DNA from: Nitrospira sp.
GTDB taxonomy: Bacteria > Nitrospirota > Nitrospiria > Nitrospirales > Nitrospiraceae
Length of the DNA: 64,000 nucleotides
Direction of reading: 5' to 3'
Assembly: GCA_029194675.1 (NCBI GenBank)
Contig: JARFXP010000002.1
Location: 186,001 to 250,000 of the forward strand
Positions 1 to 8,501 of the stretch are shown in pieces. The notes under the pieces are model-generated. The model had not been told where the DNA came from and did not search any database. It was given only the letters and a program-made list of their open reading frames with translations. Position 1 is the first letter of the stretch. Every line of letters begins with the position of its first letter. A program made the position numbers and the translations under genes.

Positions 1-1
1 A

Positions 2-694
2 GCGGGTGTACGGTGTACGTTTGTCGGCCATCCCATATTGGATGCGGTCGCAGGCCGCTATGATCGGAAGGAGCTACGCGGCACATTCGGTTTCTCCGAT
101 GACGAACGCGTGATTGCCTTGTTGCCTGGGAGCCGGCCTCATGAAGTGCAGGTGCTGCTGCCGATCCTCATCGAGGCTGTAGAGAAATTGGCGCGCAGGG
201 AACCCAAAACGAAGTTTATCCTGGCGCAGGCCTCCACCATACACGATAATCTGTTGCAGCCTCTCCTGAGTCGAAGCCCCGTTCCTATCGTGCTGGTAAA
301 GGAGCAGGCCGCCGAAGTGATGGCGTTGTCGGACCTTGTGCTGGTGGCTTCGGGTACGGCCACGCTGCAAGCGGCTGTGGTCGGCACTCCTATGGTGTTG
401 TTCTACCGAACCACACCGCTGACCTTTTGGTTTGCGAATGTGGTGATTCGTTTCGTCATTCGAGTCAAATGGATCGGGCTGGTCAATCTGGTGGCTGGCC
501 GGACGATCGTGCCGGAGCTGATCCAATCGGCTGCGACGGGGCAACGATTGTATGAAGAGGCGCTTCGGATCTTGGACGATCGACCGGCGTACGATGAGAT
601 GAAACGGGAGTTGGCAAAGGTTCGGGCCGCTTTGGGTGAACCGGGTGCGTCAGCCAGAGCTGCGGAGGTGGTGTTGACGGCATGTCAGGCCTAG
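2..694 (+). CDS. lpxB: Lipid-A-disaccharide synthase, C-terminal part (cut by window edge)
   Basis: LpxB condenses UDP-2,3-diacylglucosamine with lipid X to give the lipid A disaccharide at the inner-membrane surface. The reading frame is open from the first complete codon, so the true start lies upstream; 230 residues are visible. The family signatures seen are FVGHPILD near the left edge, LLPGSRPHEV at about residues 40-50, and ASGTATLQAAVVGTPMVLFY followed by GLVNLVAGRTIVPEL towards the C-terminus, which are the UDP-sugar-binding GT19 motifs. The stop overlaps the next start by 13 bases, so it is translationally linked to msbA, as expected for a lipid A operon. Confidence 0.93.
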   Translation, partial: AGVRCTFVGHPILDAVAGRYDRKELRGTFGFSDDERVIALLPGSRPHEVQVLLPILIEAVEKLARREPKTKFILAQASTIHDNLLQPLLSRSPVPIVLVKEQAAEVMALSDLVLVASGTATLQAAVVGTPMVLFYRTTPLTFWFANVVIRFVIRVKWIGLVNLVAGRTIVPELIQSAATGQRLYEEALRILDDRPAYDEMKRELAKVRAALGEPGASARAAEVVLTACQA

Positions 695-2427
695 GGCGAT
701 TCAAGCGGCTTATGAGGTATGTGAAGCCGTACCGTATGCGGTTCGTGGCAGCCTTCGTCTGCTCAGGTCTCGTGGCACTGCTCAGCGGGGCCTATGCCTG
801 GCTTGCACGCCCGGTTTTGGACGATATCTTCATCGAGAAAAACGAACAGATGTTGCTGGTGCTGCCCCTGGCGCTCTTGGCGGTCGCGACTCTCAAGGCC
901 CTATTCAGCTACGGCGTGGGATATTTGATGGCCTATGTCGGCAACGGGGTCGTGGCGGACATCCGACAACAATTGTTCCAACAGCTTATGCGGCTGTCTG
1001 TCGGATTTCATGACGCCAATACCTCGGGACGCCTGGTCTCGCGGGTCGTGAATGATGTGGGGATGATGGCAAATGCCGCATCGAGCGTCGTCAAAGACAT
1101 TTTCCAGAACGGGCTCACGTTTCTGGCGATGGTCGGAGTCATCATCTATCAGAATTGGAGGTTGGCGGCGATCTCACTGGTCGTGATCCCGCTGTCGGCA
1201 CTGACGATGGTACGGGTGGGAAAACGATTGAAGCGGCTGGCGACCAGCGGACAGGAGCAAATGGGGGACATGGCCTCAACGCTCCAAGAAACGTTCGCGG
1301 GCATCCGGGTCGTGAAAGCGTTCGGGCGGGAGGAGGCGGAGGCTGAACGATTCAAGGAGCGAAACCAGACCTTTCTCTCGACCACGTTGAAGTCCAACCA
1401 GGTCTGGTCGCTCGGCCACTCGCACATGGAAATCATCGGAGTGATCGGTGTCGCAACCATTATTTGGTACGGAGGCTATCTGGTTATTCATGAGGCGATG
1501 ACTCCCGGCGCCTTTTTCTCGTTCCTGGCGGCGATGTTTATGGCCTATACCCCGATCAAAAAACTATCGGGCGCCAACAATTTGATTCAACAGGCGCTGG
1601 CGGCGGCTGAGCGGGTCTTCGACGTGCTGGACTTGGAAACCGAGCAGTCTCAGAACCGCGGTATGGTCCCGCTGGCTGGGATCAAACGAGCCATCGAATT
1701 TCAGGGCGTCTCCCTGCGATATGAGAATCAGACGGCCCCGGCTCTGACCGATGTGGATCTCACGATTAAGCCCGGCGAAGTGGTGGCGCTCGTTGGCAGC
1801 AGCGGAAGCGGAAAGACCACGTTGGTCAGTTTGCTGCCGCGCTTCTATGAACCGACGGTGGGCGGCATTTACATAGACGGCATCCCCTTGACCTCCTACG
1901 AGTTACAATCGCTGAGGGCCCATATCGGAATCGTTTCGCAAGAAATCGTCTTGTTCGATGATACCGTCCGAAGCAACATCGCGTTCGGAAGGACCGGCGC
2001 CGGCCAGGCCGACGTCGAGCAGGCGGCCAAATCGGCCTATGCCCACGACTTTATTCTCCGCCTGCCGGAAGGATACGATACGGTCATCGGGGAACGCGGC
2101 CTCAAGCTCTCGGGCGGCGAGCGGCAACGTTTGGCGATCGCTCGAGCCATTCTTCGTGACCCGCCGCTGCTGATCCTCGATGAAGCGACATCGGCACTCG
2201 ACACCGAGTCTGAACGGATCGTACAGTTGGCTTTGGGCAATTTGATGAAGAATCGAACCACCCTGGTGATTGCACATCGGCTCTCGACCATTCAAAACGC
2301 GGATCGAATCATCGTTTTTGACCGAGGGGCTATCGTTGAAATGGGCTCTCATGAGGAACTGCTTCGACAGGGGGGAGTCTATCATCGGCTGCATGCCATG
2401 CAATTTCAGGATGTGACCAATGTGTGA
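682..2427 (+). CDS. msbA: Lipid A export ABC transporter, fused permease and ATPase (MsbA)
   Basis: A 581-residue half-transporter that flips lipid A-core to the periplasmic face of the inner membrane. Residues 1-310 form an ABC type I exporter membrane domain with about six hydrophobic helices. Residues 330-575 are the nucleotide-binding domain, with Walker A GSSGSGKTT, signature LSGGE, Walker B LLILDEATSALD and the switch histidine in VIAHRLST. Length matches MsbA (about 580). It overlaps lpxB and precedes the acyltransferase, which favours lipid A over drug export. Strict MsbA-versus-exporter specificity cannot be read from sequence alone. Confidence 0.92.
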   Translation: MSGLGRFKRLMRYVKPYRMRFVAAFVCSGLVALLSGAYAWLARPVLDDIFIEKNEQMLLVLPLALLAVATLKALFSYGVGYLMAYVGNGVVADIRQQLFQQLMRLSVGFHDANTSGRLVSRVVNDVGMMANAASSVVKDIFQNGLTFLAMVGVIIYQNWRLAAISLVVIPLSALTMVRVGKRLKRLATSGQEQMGDMASTLQETFAGIRVVKAFGREEAEAERFKERNQTFLSTTLKSNQVWSLGHSHMEIIGVIGVATIIWYGGYLVIHEAMTPGAFFSFLAAMFMAYTPIKKLSGANNLIQQALAAAERVFDVLDLETEQSQNRGMVPLAGIKRAIEFQGVSLRYENQTAPALTDVDLTIKPGEVVALVGSSGSGKTTLVSLLPRFYEPTVGGIYIDGIPLTSYELQSLRAHIGIVSQEIVLFDDTVRSNIAFGRTGAGQADVEQAAKSAYAHDFILRLPEGYDTVIGERGLKLSGGERQRLAIARAILRDPPLLILDEATSALDTESERIVQLALGNLMKNRTTLVIAHRLSTIQNADRIIVFDRGAIVEMGSHEELLRQGGVYHRLHAMQFQDVTNV

Positions 2428-2447
2428 GGACGTGAGGGGGTGGGGGA

Positions 2448-3136
2448 GTGCCGAGTGCTGAGCGTGAAAAGAGTCTGAAGAAGCGCGCCGAACAGTGGGT
2501 GAAATTCTCTCTGGTGCCGCCGGTCTGTGCCGCGGTCATTCGGGGCGTCGCATGGTCGATGCGCTGGGATAGTCGTGGTCACGAAGCGCTCGATGGGTTG
2601 TATCGGGAGGGACGAAACGTCATTTTCGCGTTTTGGCATGCCCAGCAGTTGATGACTCCGATCGGTTATCGAGGAAGAGGTTTGCACGTGCTCATCAGCC
2701 GACATGGAGACGGGGAAATCATCGCTCGAATCGTTGCGAGGTTCGGCCACGAAGCTGTCCGTGGGTCGAGTACGCGTGGAGGGGCCGGCGCCCTTCGGGC
2801 CCTGATCAAGCTTGCACGGTCAGGTCGGGATATCGCGGTGACGCCCGATGGCCCCAGGGGGCCGCAGCATGTCGCAAAGCCGGGAGTGATTCATCTGGCC
2901 AAGGCGACAGGCCTTCCAATCGTGCCGGCGGCCTTTGCCTGTTCAAAAAAAAACTCTTTGCGAGCTGGGATCGCTACATGGTCCCATACCCGTTTTCCAG
3001 AGGTCTCTTTCTTTATGGGAATCCGCTCTGGATCTCGCGCGAAGCCGATGAAGCCTCACTCGAGACGGCTCGCCTGGAGCTTGAGATGATCCTCAATCGC
3101 CTGACGGATCAAGCGGAACAAGACGTTGTTCGTTAA
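2448..3136 (+). CDS. DUF374-type lysophospholipid/lipid A acyltransferase, interrupted by a -1 frameshift at a run of nine A
   Basis: The first frame, from the GTG start, encodes an acyltransferase with FAFWHAQQL, the block ISRHGDGEIIARI, RGSSTRGGAGALR and VTPDGPRGP. These are the DUF374 family motifs for an acyltransferase acting on lipid A or phospholipid. At 2945-2953 there are nine A residues. The frame read there runs to a stop at 3089 with an atypical tail. A shift of -1 at the A run restores a typical C-terminus (KKLFASWDRYMVPYPFSRG and so on) ending at 3136, giving about 230 residues, the usual family length. Either the read has lost one A, or the gene relies on slippage, or it is recently broken. 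The stop at 3089 lies inside the restored frame, so the coordinates cover the whole restored gene. Confidence 0.75.
2945..2953 (+). other. Nine-A homopolymer at the frameshift point of the DUF374 gene
   Basis: An uninterrupted run of nine A. In the upstream frame it is read as TCA AAA AAA AAC. A tenth A, or a one-base backward slip, continues into the conserved downstream frame. Runs of this length are known sites of polymerase slippage and of sequencing error. Confidence 0.85.
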
Positions 3137-3137
3137 C

Positions 3138-3193
3138 CGTCATGCGTAGCTCAGAGGCGATGCTTCGGGTCATTCTACGCTTGGCGTATGACG
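3138..3193 (+). repeat. Interrupted inverted repeat in front of kdtA
   Basis: The arm CGTCATGCGTAG (3138-3149) is matched by CTACGC (3175-3180) and ATGACG (3188-3193), with a seven-base bulge on the right arm. The RNA could fold just upstream of the kdtA starts. There is no U-run after it, so it is not a clear intrinsic terminator. Confidence 0.4.
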
Positions 3194-3215
3194 AGTGACG
3201 GTCGGCGGTGTATTC

Positions 3216-4553
3216 ATGTGGAAGCTTCTCTATAACATCGGCCTCCTTTTCGCGACCCCTGTGATTGTGGGCGTCCTCCTAGCCAAGCCACGTTGCAGGC
3301 CGGGGTTGGCGCAAAGGCTCGGATTGGAAGGAGGTCTGTCCGGTCGACGAGATAGACAAGACAGACCAAATAGACCAGATCAACCAGTCATCTGGATTCA
3401 TGCGGTGTCGCTCGGTGAAGTGGTGGCGGCAGCGCCCCTCGTGAAGGCACTGCACGAGCGCCATCCCGAGTTTCACTACATCGTGACGACGGTGACCGAG
3501 ACCGGACGTGAGGCGGTCGAACAACGTTTAGGGGGCATCGCCGAACATCGATACGCTCCGCTGGATTTTCCCTGGGCCGTGGCAAGTATGGTTCGGCGCC
3601 TGCGTCCAATGCTCTATCTGTTCGTTGAGACCGAAATATGGCCGAACTTACTGTGGACATTACGAGATCAGGATGTGCCCTCTGTATTGGTGAATGGGCG
3701 GTTGTCTTCCCGGTCCTTTCGCCGTCAGGATTTGCCCATGATTCGGTCCTTCTATCGCTCCGTGCTTCAGACATTAACGCTCTGTCTGATGCAAACCGAT
3801 AGGGATGGGGATCGTCTGGTTGCATTGGGGGCCGACCCGACGCGGGTTCACGTGACCGGCAACATCAAGTTTGATCAACCGCTGCCGGACGTTCGATCGG
3901 ATGAGTCGCTCCGCGGAAGCTTCGGGATCGATGAACGGGAACAGTTGATTCTCGCCGGCAGTACGCATCCCGGAGAGGAAGAGTTGCTGGTCTTGGCTTA
4001 CCGCCAGATTGTGAAGACCTATCCCGCAACGGTGTTGATGTTGGCGCCGCGCCATATCGAGCGGACGGAACGAGTCGAAGCGGCGCTTCGAGAAGCGGGA
4101 GTGGTCGTCCAGCGGAGGAGTCGGATTCAGGAGAAGCAATCCGGCCCTCGCGTGGTCATCTTGGATACCAGAGGAGAGTTGTCTCGCGCGTATCGAGAAG
4201 CTGTCGTGGCATTCGTCGGCGGGACTCTGGTTCCCGTGGGTGGGCATAATTTGTTGGAGCCGGCTGTGTGGGGCACACCTGTCATGTTTGGGCCCCATAC
4301 AGACCATTGTGCGGAGGTCGCCACGCTCTTATCCGAAGCCGGAGGAGGTCGACGAGTGACGGGAGAGAAGGATCTTGTCGCATCTCTTGAAGAATGGTTA
4401 GGTCAGCCTGAAATTCGATATCAGGTAGGCCAGGCTGCAAGGCGGGCGGTATTGGACAATCAAGGCGCACTGACACGGAGTCTGGAGTTCATTGAAACCT
4501 GTCTCCTTGCGGCCCCTTCGTATTCCGACTCGTGTGTGGCAACGGGGCCGTGA
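3216..4553 (+). CDS. kdtA: 3-deoxy-D-manno-octulosonic acid (Kdo) transferase
   Basis: WaaA/KdtA attaches Kdo from CMP-Kdo to the lipid A precursor at the cytoplasmic face. The ATG at 3216 gives MWKLLYNIGL, the usual membrane-anchored N-terminus; an upstream GTG at 3195 would add seven residues. The Kdo-transferase motifs are WIHAVSLGEVVAAAPLV, FVETEIWPNLLW, VNGRLSSRSFRR, TGNIKFDQP, the STHPGEEE block, and GGTLVPVGGHNLLEPA near the C-terminus. At 445 residues it is slightly longer than usual, because a short in-frame repeat (3351-3386) lies between the N-terminal helix region and the HAVSLGE motif. It sits between the lipid A acyltransferase and lpxK, as expected. Confidence 0.94.
   Translation: MWKLLYNIGLLFATPVIVGVLLAKPRCRPGLAQRLGLEGGLSGRRDRQDRPNRPDQPVIWIHAVSLGEVVAAAPLVKALHERHPEFHYIVTTVTETGREAVEQRLGGIAEHRYAPLDFPWAVASMVRRLRPMLYLFVETEIWPNLLWTLRDQDVPSVLVNGRLSSRSFRRQDLPMIRSFYRSVLQTLTLCLMQTDRDGDRLVALGADPTRVHVTGNIKFDQPLPDVRSDESLRGSFGIDEREQLILAGSTHPGEEELLVLAYRQIVKTYPATVLMLAPRHIERTERVEAALREAGVVVQRRSRIQEKQSGPRVVILDTRGELSRAYREAVVAFVGGTLVPVGGHNLLEPAVWGTPVMFGPHTDHCAEVATLLSEAGGGRRVTGEKDLVASLEEWLGQPEIRYQVGQAARRAVLDNQGALTRSLEFIETCLLAAPSYSDSCVATGP
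3351..3386 (+). repeat. kdtA: Four imperfect 9-bp tandem units inside kdtA
   Basis: The units gatagacaa, gacagacca, aatagacca and gatcaacca follow each other without a gap and encode DRQ-DRP-NRP-DQP. They lie in frame before the conserved WIHAVSLGE block and look like a mini-repeat expansion tolerated in a surface loop. Confidence 0.7.
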
Positions 4554-4575
4554 CCTCTGATGGCCAAACCGTAAC

Positions 4576-5667
4576 ATGGCATTCTTGCAGCCTGGACAAC
4601 CGGTCCGTAAAGGGCTTTACTGGGTTGCCGGGTTGTACGGCCTGATCATCCGATTTCGGCTGTGGTGCTATCGGAAAGGGTGGCTCAGTACCACACGGCT
4701 GCCCTGTCGTGTGGTGAGCGTGGGCAATCTTACGGTGGGGGGGACAGGAAAAACTCCCATCGTCATTCTCCTGACGGGCCATCTGTCGGCCAAAGGGCGG
4801 AGAGTGGCGATCTTGAGCCGGGGATACAAACGGACGAGTAAGGTACGGCAACTTCTTGTGTCTGATGGTTCTCGAATCTTGGCTGGCCCATTGGAGGCGG
4901 GTGATGAGCCATTCCTCATGGCGCAACGTTGCCCCCACGCCATTGTGGCGGTGGGAGCCGATCGGGTCGCGCTTGGTCGGTGGGTGTTGGATCGGTATCC
5001 GGTCGACTGCATCGTTCTAGATGACGGCTTTCAACATCGTGCACTTCATCGTGATGTCGATCTTGTGTTGCTGGATGCCACCGATATCGCAGGACTTGAT
5101 GCGATGCTTCCGGCCGGAAGACTACGGGAACCCTTGACGGAGCTTGGTCGAGCCAGTGGGGTTGTGATTACCCGTGCCGATTCGCGTCATGATGTGGATG
5201 CGATCCATGGTCGATTGCGAACGATTTCATGTTTACCCGAAGCCGCCGTTGAAGTTGTGTTTCGACCGGAGTCCGTCCTGTCGCTCGTTTCGGGTGAGCG
5301 GCAACCGGTTGAACGGTGCCGAGGAAAAAAAATGTGGTTGGTCAGCGGCATAGGGAATAGTCGATCATTCCGTCGATCAGCCGAATCCATGGGGGTTGAG
5401 ATCCTGGGTGAGACCGCCTTTGAAGATCATCACGGCTATCAGCACAGCGATATTGAGAAGATTCGTGCCGATCTACAGGCCACCAGCGGCGAGATCGTTC
5501 TGACGACTGAGAAGGATGGAGGGAAGCTGCTCCCCTTGCTCACCCCAAGCGACCCTTGGTGGATGCTTCGCCTTGAGACGAAAGTCGTGCGCGGGGAAGA
5601 GCGGCTGCACAGGTTAATCGATGGGCCGTTACAGGGTGAGAGAGAACAAGTGGGGTCTCGTGCATAG
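4576..5667 (+). CDS. lpxK: Tetraacyldisaccharide 4'-kinase
   Basis: LpxK phosphorylates the 4' position of the lipid A disaccharide using ATP. The 363-residue protein has an N-terminal membrane-associated helix (KGLYWVAGLYGLIIRF), the P-loop VGNLTVGGTGKTP, then SRGYKR, GDEP, DRVALG and DDGFQH, which are the ordered signatures of the family. TTEKDGGKLLP near residue 315 is the LpxK C-terminal motif. It follows kdtA after 22 bases and its end overlaps the heptosyltransferase start, so it belongs to the same operon. Confidence 0.95.
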   Translation: MAFLQPGQPVRKGLYWVAGLYGLIIRFRLWCYRKGWLSTTRLPCRVVSVGNLTVGGTGKTPIVILLTGHLSAKGRRVAILSRGYKRTSKVRQLLVSDGSRILAGPLEAGDEPFLMAQRCPHAIVAVGADRVALGRWVLDRYPVDCIVLDDGFQHRALHRDVDLVLLDATDIAGLDAMLPAGRLREPLTELGRASGVVITRADSRHDVDAIHGRLRTISCLPEAAVEVVFRPESVLSLVSGERQPVERCRGKKMWLVSGIGNSRSFRRSAESMGVEILGETAFEDHHGYQHSDIEKIRADLQATSGEIVLTTEKDGGKLLPLLTPSDPWWMLRLETKVVRGEERLHRLIDGPLQGEREQVGSRA

Positions 5668-7378
5668 GAATGTGCCTCGCAAAATCCTGGTGCGGGCACC
5701 GAATTGGATCGGCGATGCCGTCATGTGCGAACCGGCTGTTCGTGGGCTGCGGTCTCTGTTCCCCGAGGCAGAATTGACGATGCTCGCTAAACCTGCCATT
5801 GCTGAGCTATTCATCGCCCAGCCGGGGATTAATTCCGTGCTGCGGTACGATGACAAGGGAGCTCATGCGGGGATGTCGGGAAAGTGGTCGCTCGCCGGTA
5901 CGTTGCGACGGCAGCGTTTCGATTTGGCGGTACTGTTTCAGAACGCGTTCGAAGCCGCATTCCTTGCGTGGCTCGCCGGCATCCCACGGCGATATGGCTA
6001 TGCAACCGATGGGAGAGTCCTATTCCTGACCGAACCTGTTGCCGTTCCCAAAGGCCCGGTGCCGGTGCATCAAGTCGAGTACTACTGGAACTTGTTGAGA
6101 CCATTGGGACTGGCTGGTGGAGCTACTCTCCCCACGTTGCTCGTTTCGGCAGATGAGGATCGAAAGGTCGATGTACGGCTTGTCTCCGTCGGTATCTGCT
6201 CGTCGGACATCATTATCGGTATCAACCCCGGCTCAATCTATGGCAGCGCCAAGCGGTGGTTGTCAGACCGATTTGCCGAAGTCGCGAAGCGACTTGTGCG
6301 GCGATTGGAACAGACTGAGAACGCGCATGTCGCAGTGGTCATCCTTGGAGCAAAGGGAGAAGAATCACTGGGGGAGGACATTGCGACTCAGCTTGGCGGA
6401 CGATCGGCGGTCTTATCCGGTGCGACGACCATTCGGGAGCTCATGGCGGTGGTGAAGCGTTGTCGCTTGCTGATTACGAACGATACAGGGCCGATGCATA
6501 TTGCGGCGGCTTTCACTGTGCCGGTTGTGGCGGTATTCGGTCCGACGGACTGGCGCACCACCGCTCCCTATGGACAGGAACGGTCGATTGTGCGGGAAGC
6601 CGTAGACTGTGCGCCCTGTCTCCTCAGGGAATGTCCGATCGATCACCGTTGCATGACGAGAGTGTCGGTGGAGAAAGTGTATGAGGCTGCGATCCAAGTC
6701 GTGAAAGTTGAAAAGTTGGAAAGTGAGAAGCCTGAACGAGAATGGGCCTCAACTTTTGAACATTCTAACGTTCCCACTCCATTGGCCGGCTACACCATCT
6801 TTCTCGATAGAGACGGAACGCTCAACCCCGATCCCGGCTATATCAAGTCCATCGATCAGTTTGAGCTGTTCCCAGGGGTGCCTGAGGCCCTCGCCAGGCT
6901 GAAGCGGGCCGGTGCCAGATTGATCGTCGTCACCAATCAATCGGGGATCGCGCGGGGATTCTTGACGCGCGATGACCTCGATGCCGTGCACATGAAGCTA
7001 CAGGGTCTTATCGGTGCTGCTGGTGCGTCACTCGATGCGATCTATTCCTGTCCTCACCATCCTGACGACGGTTGCGACTGTCGAAAGCCGAACCGTGGGA
7101 TGATCGACCAAGCGGTCCGAGAATGGGAGGTGAATCTTGATCGATCCTACCTGATCGGCGATCACATCCGCGATATCGAGTTGGCGAAGCGTATTGGGGC
7201 GCGAAGTGTTTTGGTGACGACTGGAGTCGTTCCCCCACAGGAAGCAGAAAGACTGAAAGTTTCAGGGCCGGCTCCAGATTGGATCGCGTCTTCGTTGACG
7301 GAGGCTGCTGATTGGCTCTTGTCCGATGCGAGCCGGTTGTCCGCACAGATCGGCGAGCGTCAGGTCACGCATCCGTGA
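5660..7378 (+). CDS. Bifunctional heptosyltransferase II / heptose-1,7-bisphosphate phosphatase fusion
   Basis: Two enzymes in one 572-residue chain. The N-terminal part is a GT9 ADP-heptose:LPS heptosyltransferase (WaaF type) with RAPNWIGDAVMCEPAVR, GINPGSIYGSAKRW, TNDTGPMHIAAA and the FGPTDW block. After a low-complexity linker, the C-terminal part is an HAD-IIIA phosphatase of the GmhB type: FLDRDGTLNPDPGY (nucleophile Asp), VVTNQSGIARG, the zinc-binding CPHHPDDGCDCRKP and YLIGDHIRDIELAK. GmhB removes the 1-phosphate from the heptose bisphosphate that leads to ADP-heptose, so the fusion joins donor synthesis to donor use. The GTG at 5660 gives an 8-base overlap with lpxK; an ATG at 5621 would overlap by 47, and a GTG at 5672 is also possible. 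Confidence 0.92.
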   Translation: MHRNVPRKILVRAPNWIGDAVMCEPAVRGLRSLFPEAELTMLAKPAIAELFIAQPGINSVLRYDDKGAHAGMSGKWSLAGTLRRQRFDLAVLFQNAFEAAFLAWLAGIPRRYGYATDGRVLFLTEPVAVPKGPVPVHQVEYYWNLLRPLGLAGGATLPTLLVSADEDRKVDVRLVSVGICSSDIIIGINPGSIYGSAKRWLSDRFAEVAKRLVRRLEQTENAHVAVVILGAKGEESLGEDIATQLGGRSAVLSGATTIRELMAVVKRCRLLITNDTGPMHIAAAFTVPVVAVFGPTDWRTTAPYGQERSIVREAVDCAPCLLRECPIDHRCMTRVSVEKVYEAAIQVVKVEKLESEKPEREWASTFEHSNVPTPLAGYTIFLDRDGTLNPDPGYIKSIDQFELFPGVPEALARLKRAGARLIVVTNQSGIARGFLTRDDLDAVHMKLQGLIGAAGASLDAIYSCPHHPDDGCDCRKPNRGMIDQAVREWEVNLDRSYLIGDHIRDIELAKRIGARSVLVTTGVVPPQEAERLKVSGPAPDWIASSLTEAADWLLSDASRLSAQIGERQVTHP

Positions 7379-7499
7379 GCACGGATGGAGATGGAGAGGC
7401 TCTATTCGGCCCGGCTTGTGTCGGCTGAAGAGCCGGCGTAAGTTGTGTCGGTGGCAATGCGACGAAGGAGTCGGCTGTGTTGTGCTGGGAGAGAGGAAG

Positions 7500-8501
7500 A
7501 TGGCAGTGAGCCGGCCAGTGAACGCCTGTTCGATTCCTTGTAACCTTTGTGGTGGTACCGAGGTGTCGGTTCTTTCGAACAGAAGCCGAAGCGGGAAGCC
7601 TTTACGGACCGTCATTTGTCAAGGCTGTGGGCTCGTGTGGTCGGACCCACGTCCTCATGACGCCAGGCGGTTTTACGAGGAAGAGTATCGACTCTCCTAT
7701 AAACACAGCTACAGCCCGAAACCGAAACATGTCTTGCGCGCGGGCCATGTGGCCCTATCGCGATTCGAGAAGATTGAACCGTTGCTGTCGAGTCGGAGAA
7801 CGGTTCTGGATGTCGGCACCGGCGGAGGAGAATTCGCTTACCTGCTTCAATCGTTGGGACATGACGTGAACGGGATTGAACCGAATAGAGGGTATGCCGA
7901 CTATTCCATACGTGAATATGGGCTCGCGGTTCAGGTCGGGTTCGTGCAAGAGGCGGTGTTTGCACCGGAATCGTTCGACGCGGTGACGATCTGGCATGTG
8001 CTCGAACACACGGAAGATCCGGGTTCCATCTTAGCCCTGCTCCGATCCTGGCTGAAACCAGACGGTACGCTTGTGGTGGAAGTTCCGAATGTGGAGGCAA
8101 CCTGCCAGGCTCCTCACAGTACTTTCCATGAAGCCCATCTCTATAATTTCAACGTGGTGTCATTGCGCAGGTTGGCCAAGAAACAGGGGTTGTACGAGGT
8201 CAAGCATCTGATCTCCGGCGACGGTGGGAACATCACGATGTTCCTCTCTCGCATGGAGCCGTTGGTCCAAGATCGTTACGACGCCTCGATTCCCGGCAAC
8301 TGCGAATGGATCTCGAGGATCGTGCATCAGCACAGCAACGTGCGGCGCCACTTGACGCCGTCGCCTTACGTTCGTGTTTGGCAGCGCCTCTGCCGAACAC
8401 TCCAAGAGAGGCGAGATACTGCGGGCGAACGGAACGGTAAGGCACTGCTCGACAAACTCTATTCTTCTCAGCTGCAGCCCCGTTCCGTAGGGCGGCCATG
8501 A
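7500..8501 (+). CDS. SAM-dependent methyltransferase with N-terminal zinc-binding motif
   Basis: A 333-residue class I methyltransferase. The N-terminus has two CxxC pairs (CNLCGG and CQGCGLVW), a zinc-ribbon module common in sugar and secondary-metabolite methyltransferases. The SAM-binding fold follows with VLDVGTGGGEFAYLL (motif I), WHVLEHTEDPG and LKPDGTLVVEVPN. The ATG at 7500 is preceded by GAGAGGAAG, a good ribosome site, while the open frame further upstream lacks family similarity. The end overlaps the next heptosyltransferase by four bases (ATGA). I infer it methylates a core or O-chain sugar; the substrate is unknown. Confidence 0.85.
   Translation: MAVSRPVNACSIPCNLCGGTEVSVLSNRSRSGKPLRTVICQGCGLVWSDPRPHDARRFYEEEYRLSYKHSYSPKPKHVLRAGHVALSRFEKIEPLLSSRRTVLDVGTGGGEFAYLLQSLGHDVNGIEPNRGYADYSIREYGLAVQVGFVQEAVFAPESFDAVTIWHVLEHTEDPGSILALLRSWLKPDGTLVVEVPNVEATCQAPHSTFHEAHLYNFNVVSLRRLAKKQGLYEVKHLISGDGGNITMFLSRMEPLVQDRYDASIPGNCEWISRIVHQHSNVRRHLTPSPYVRVWQRLCRTLQERRDTAGERNGKALLDKLYSSQLQPRSVGRP

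Noticed and set aside
74..544. Minus-strand open frames opposite lpxB, and similar ones across the window
   Set aside because: They mirror the + strand genes, lack ribosome sites and have no recognisable domains.
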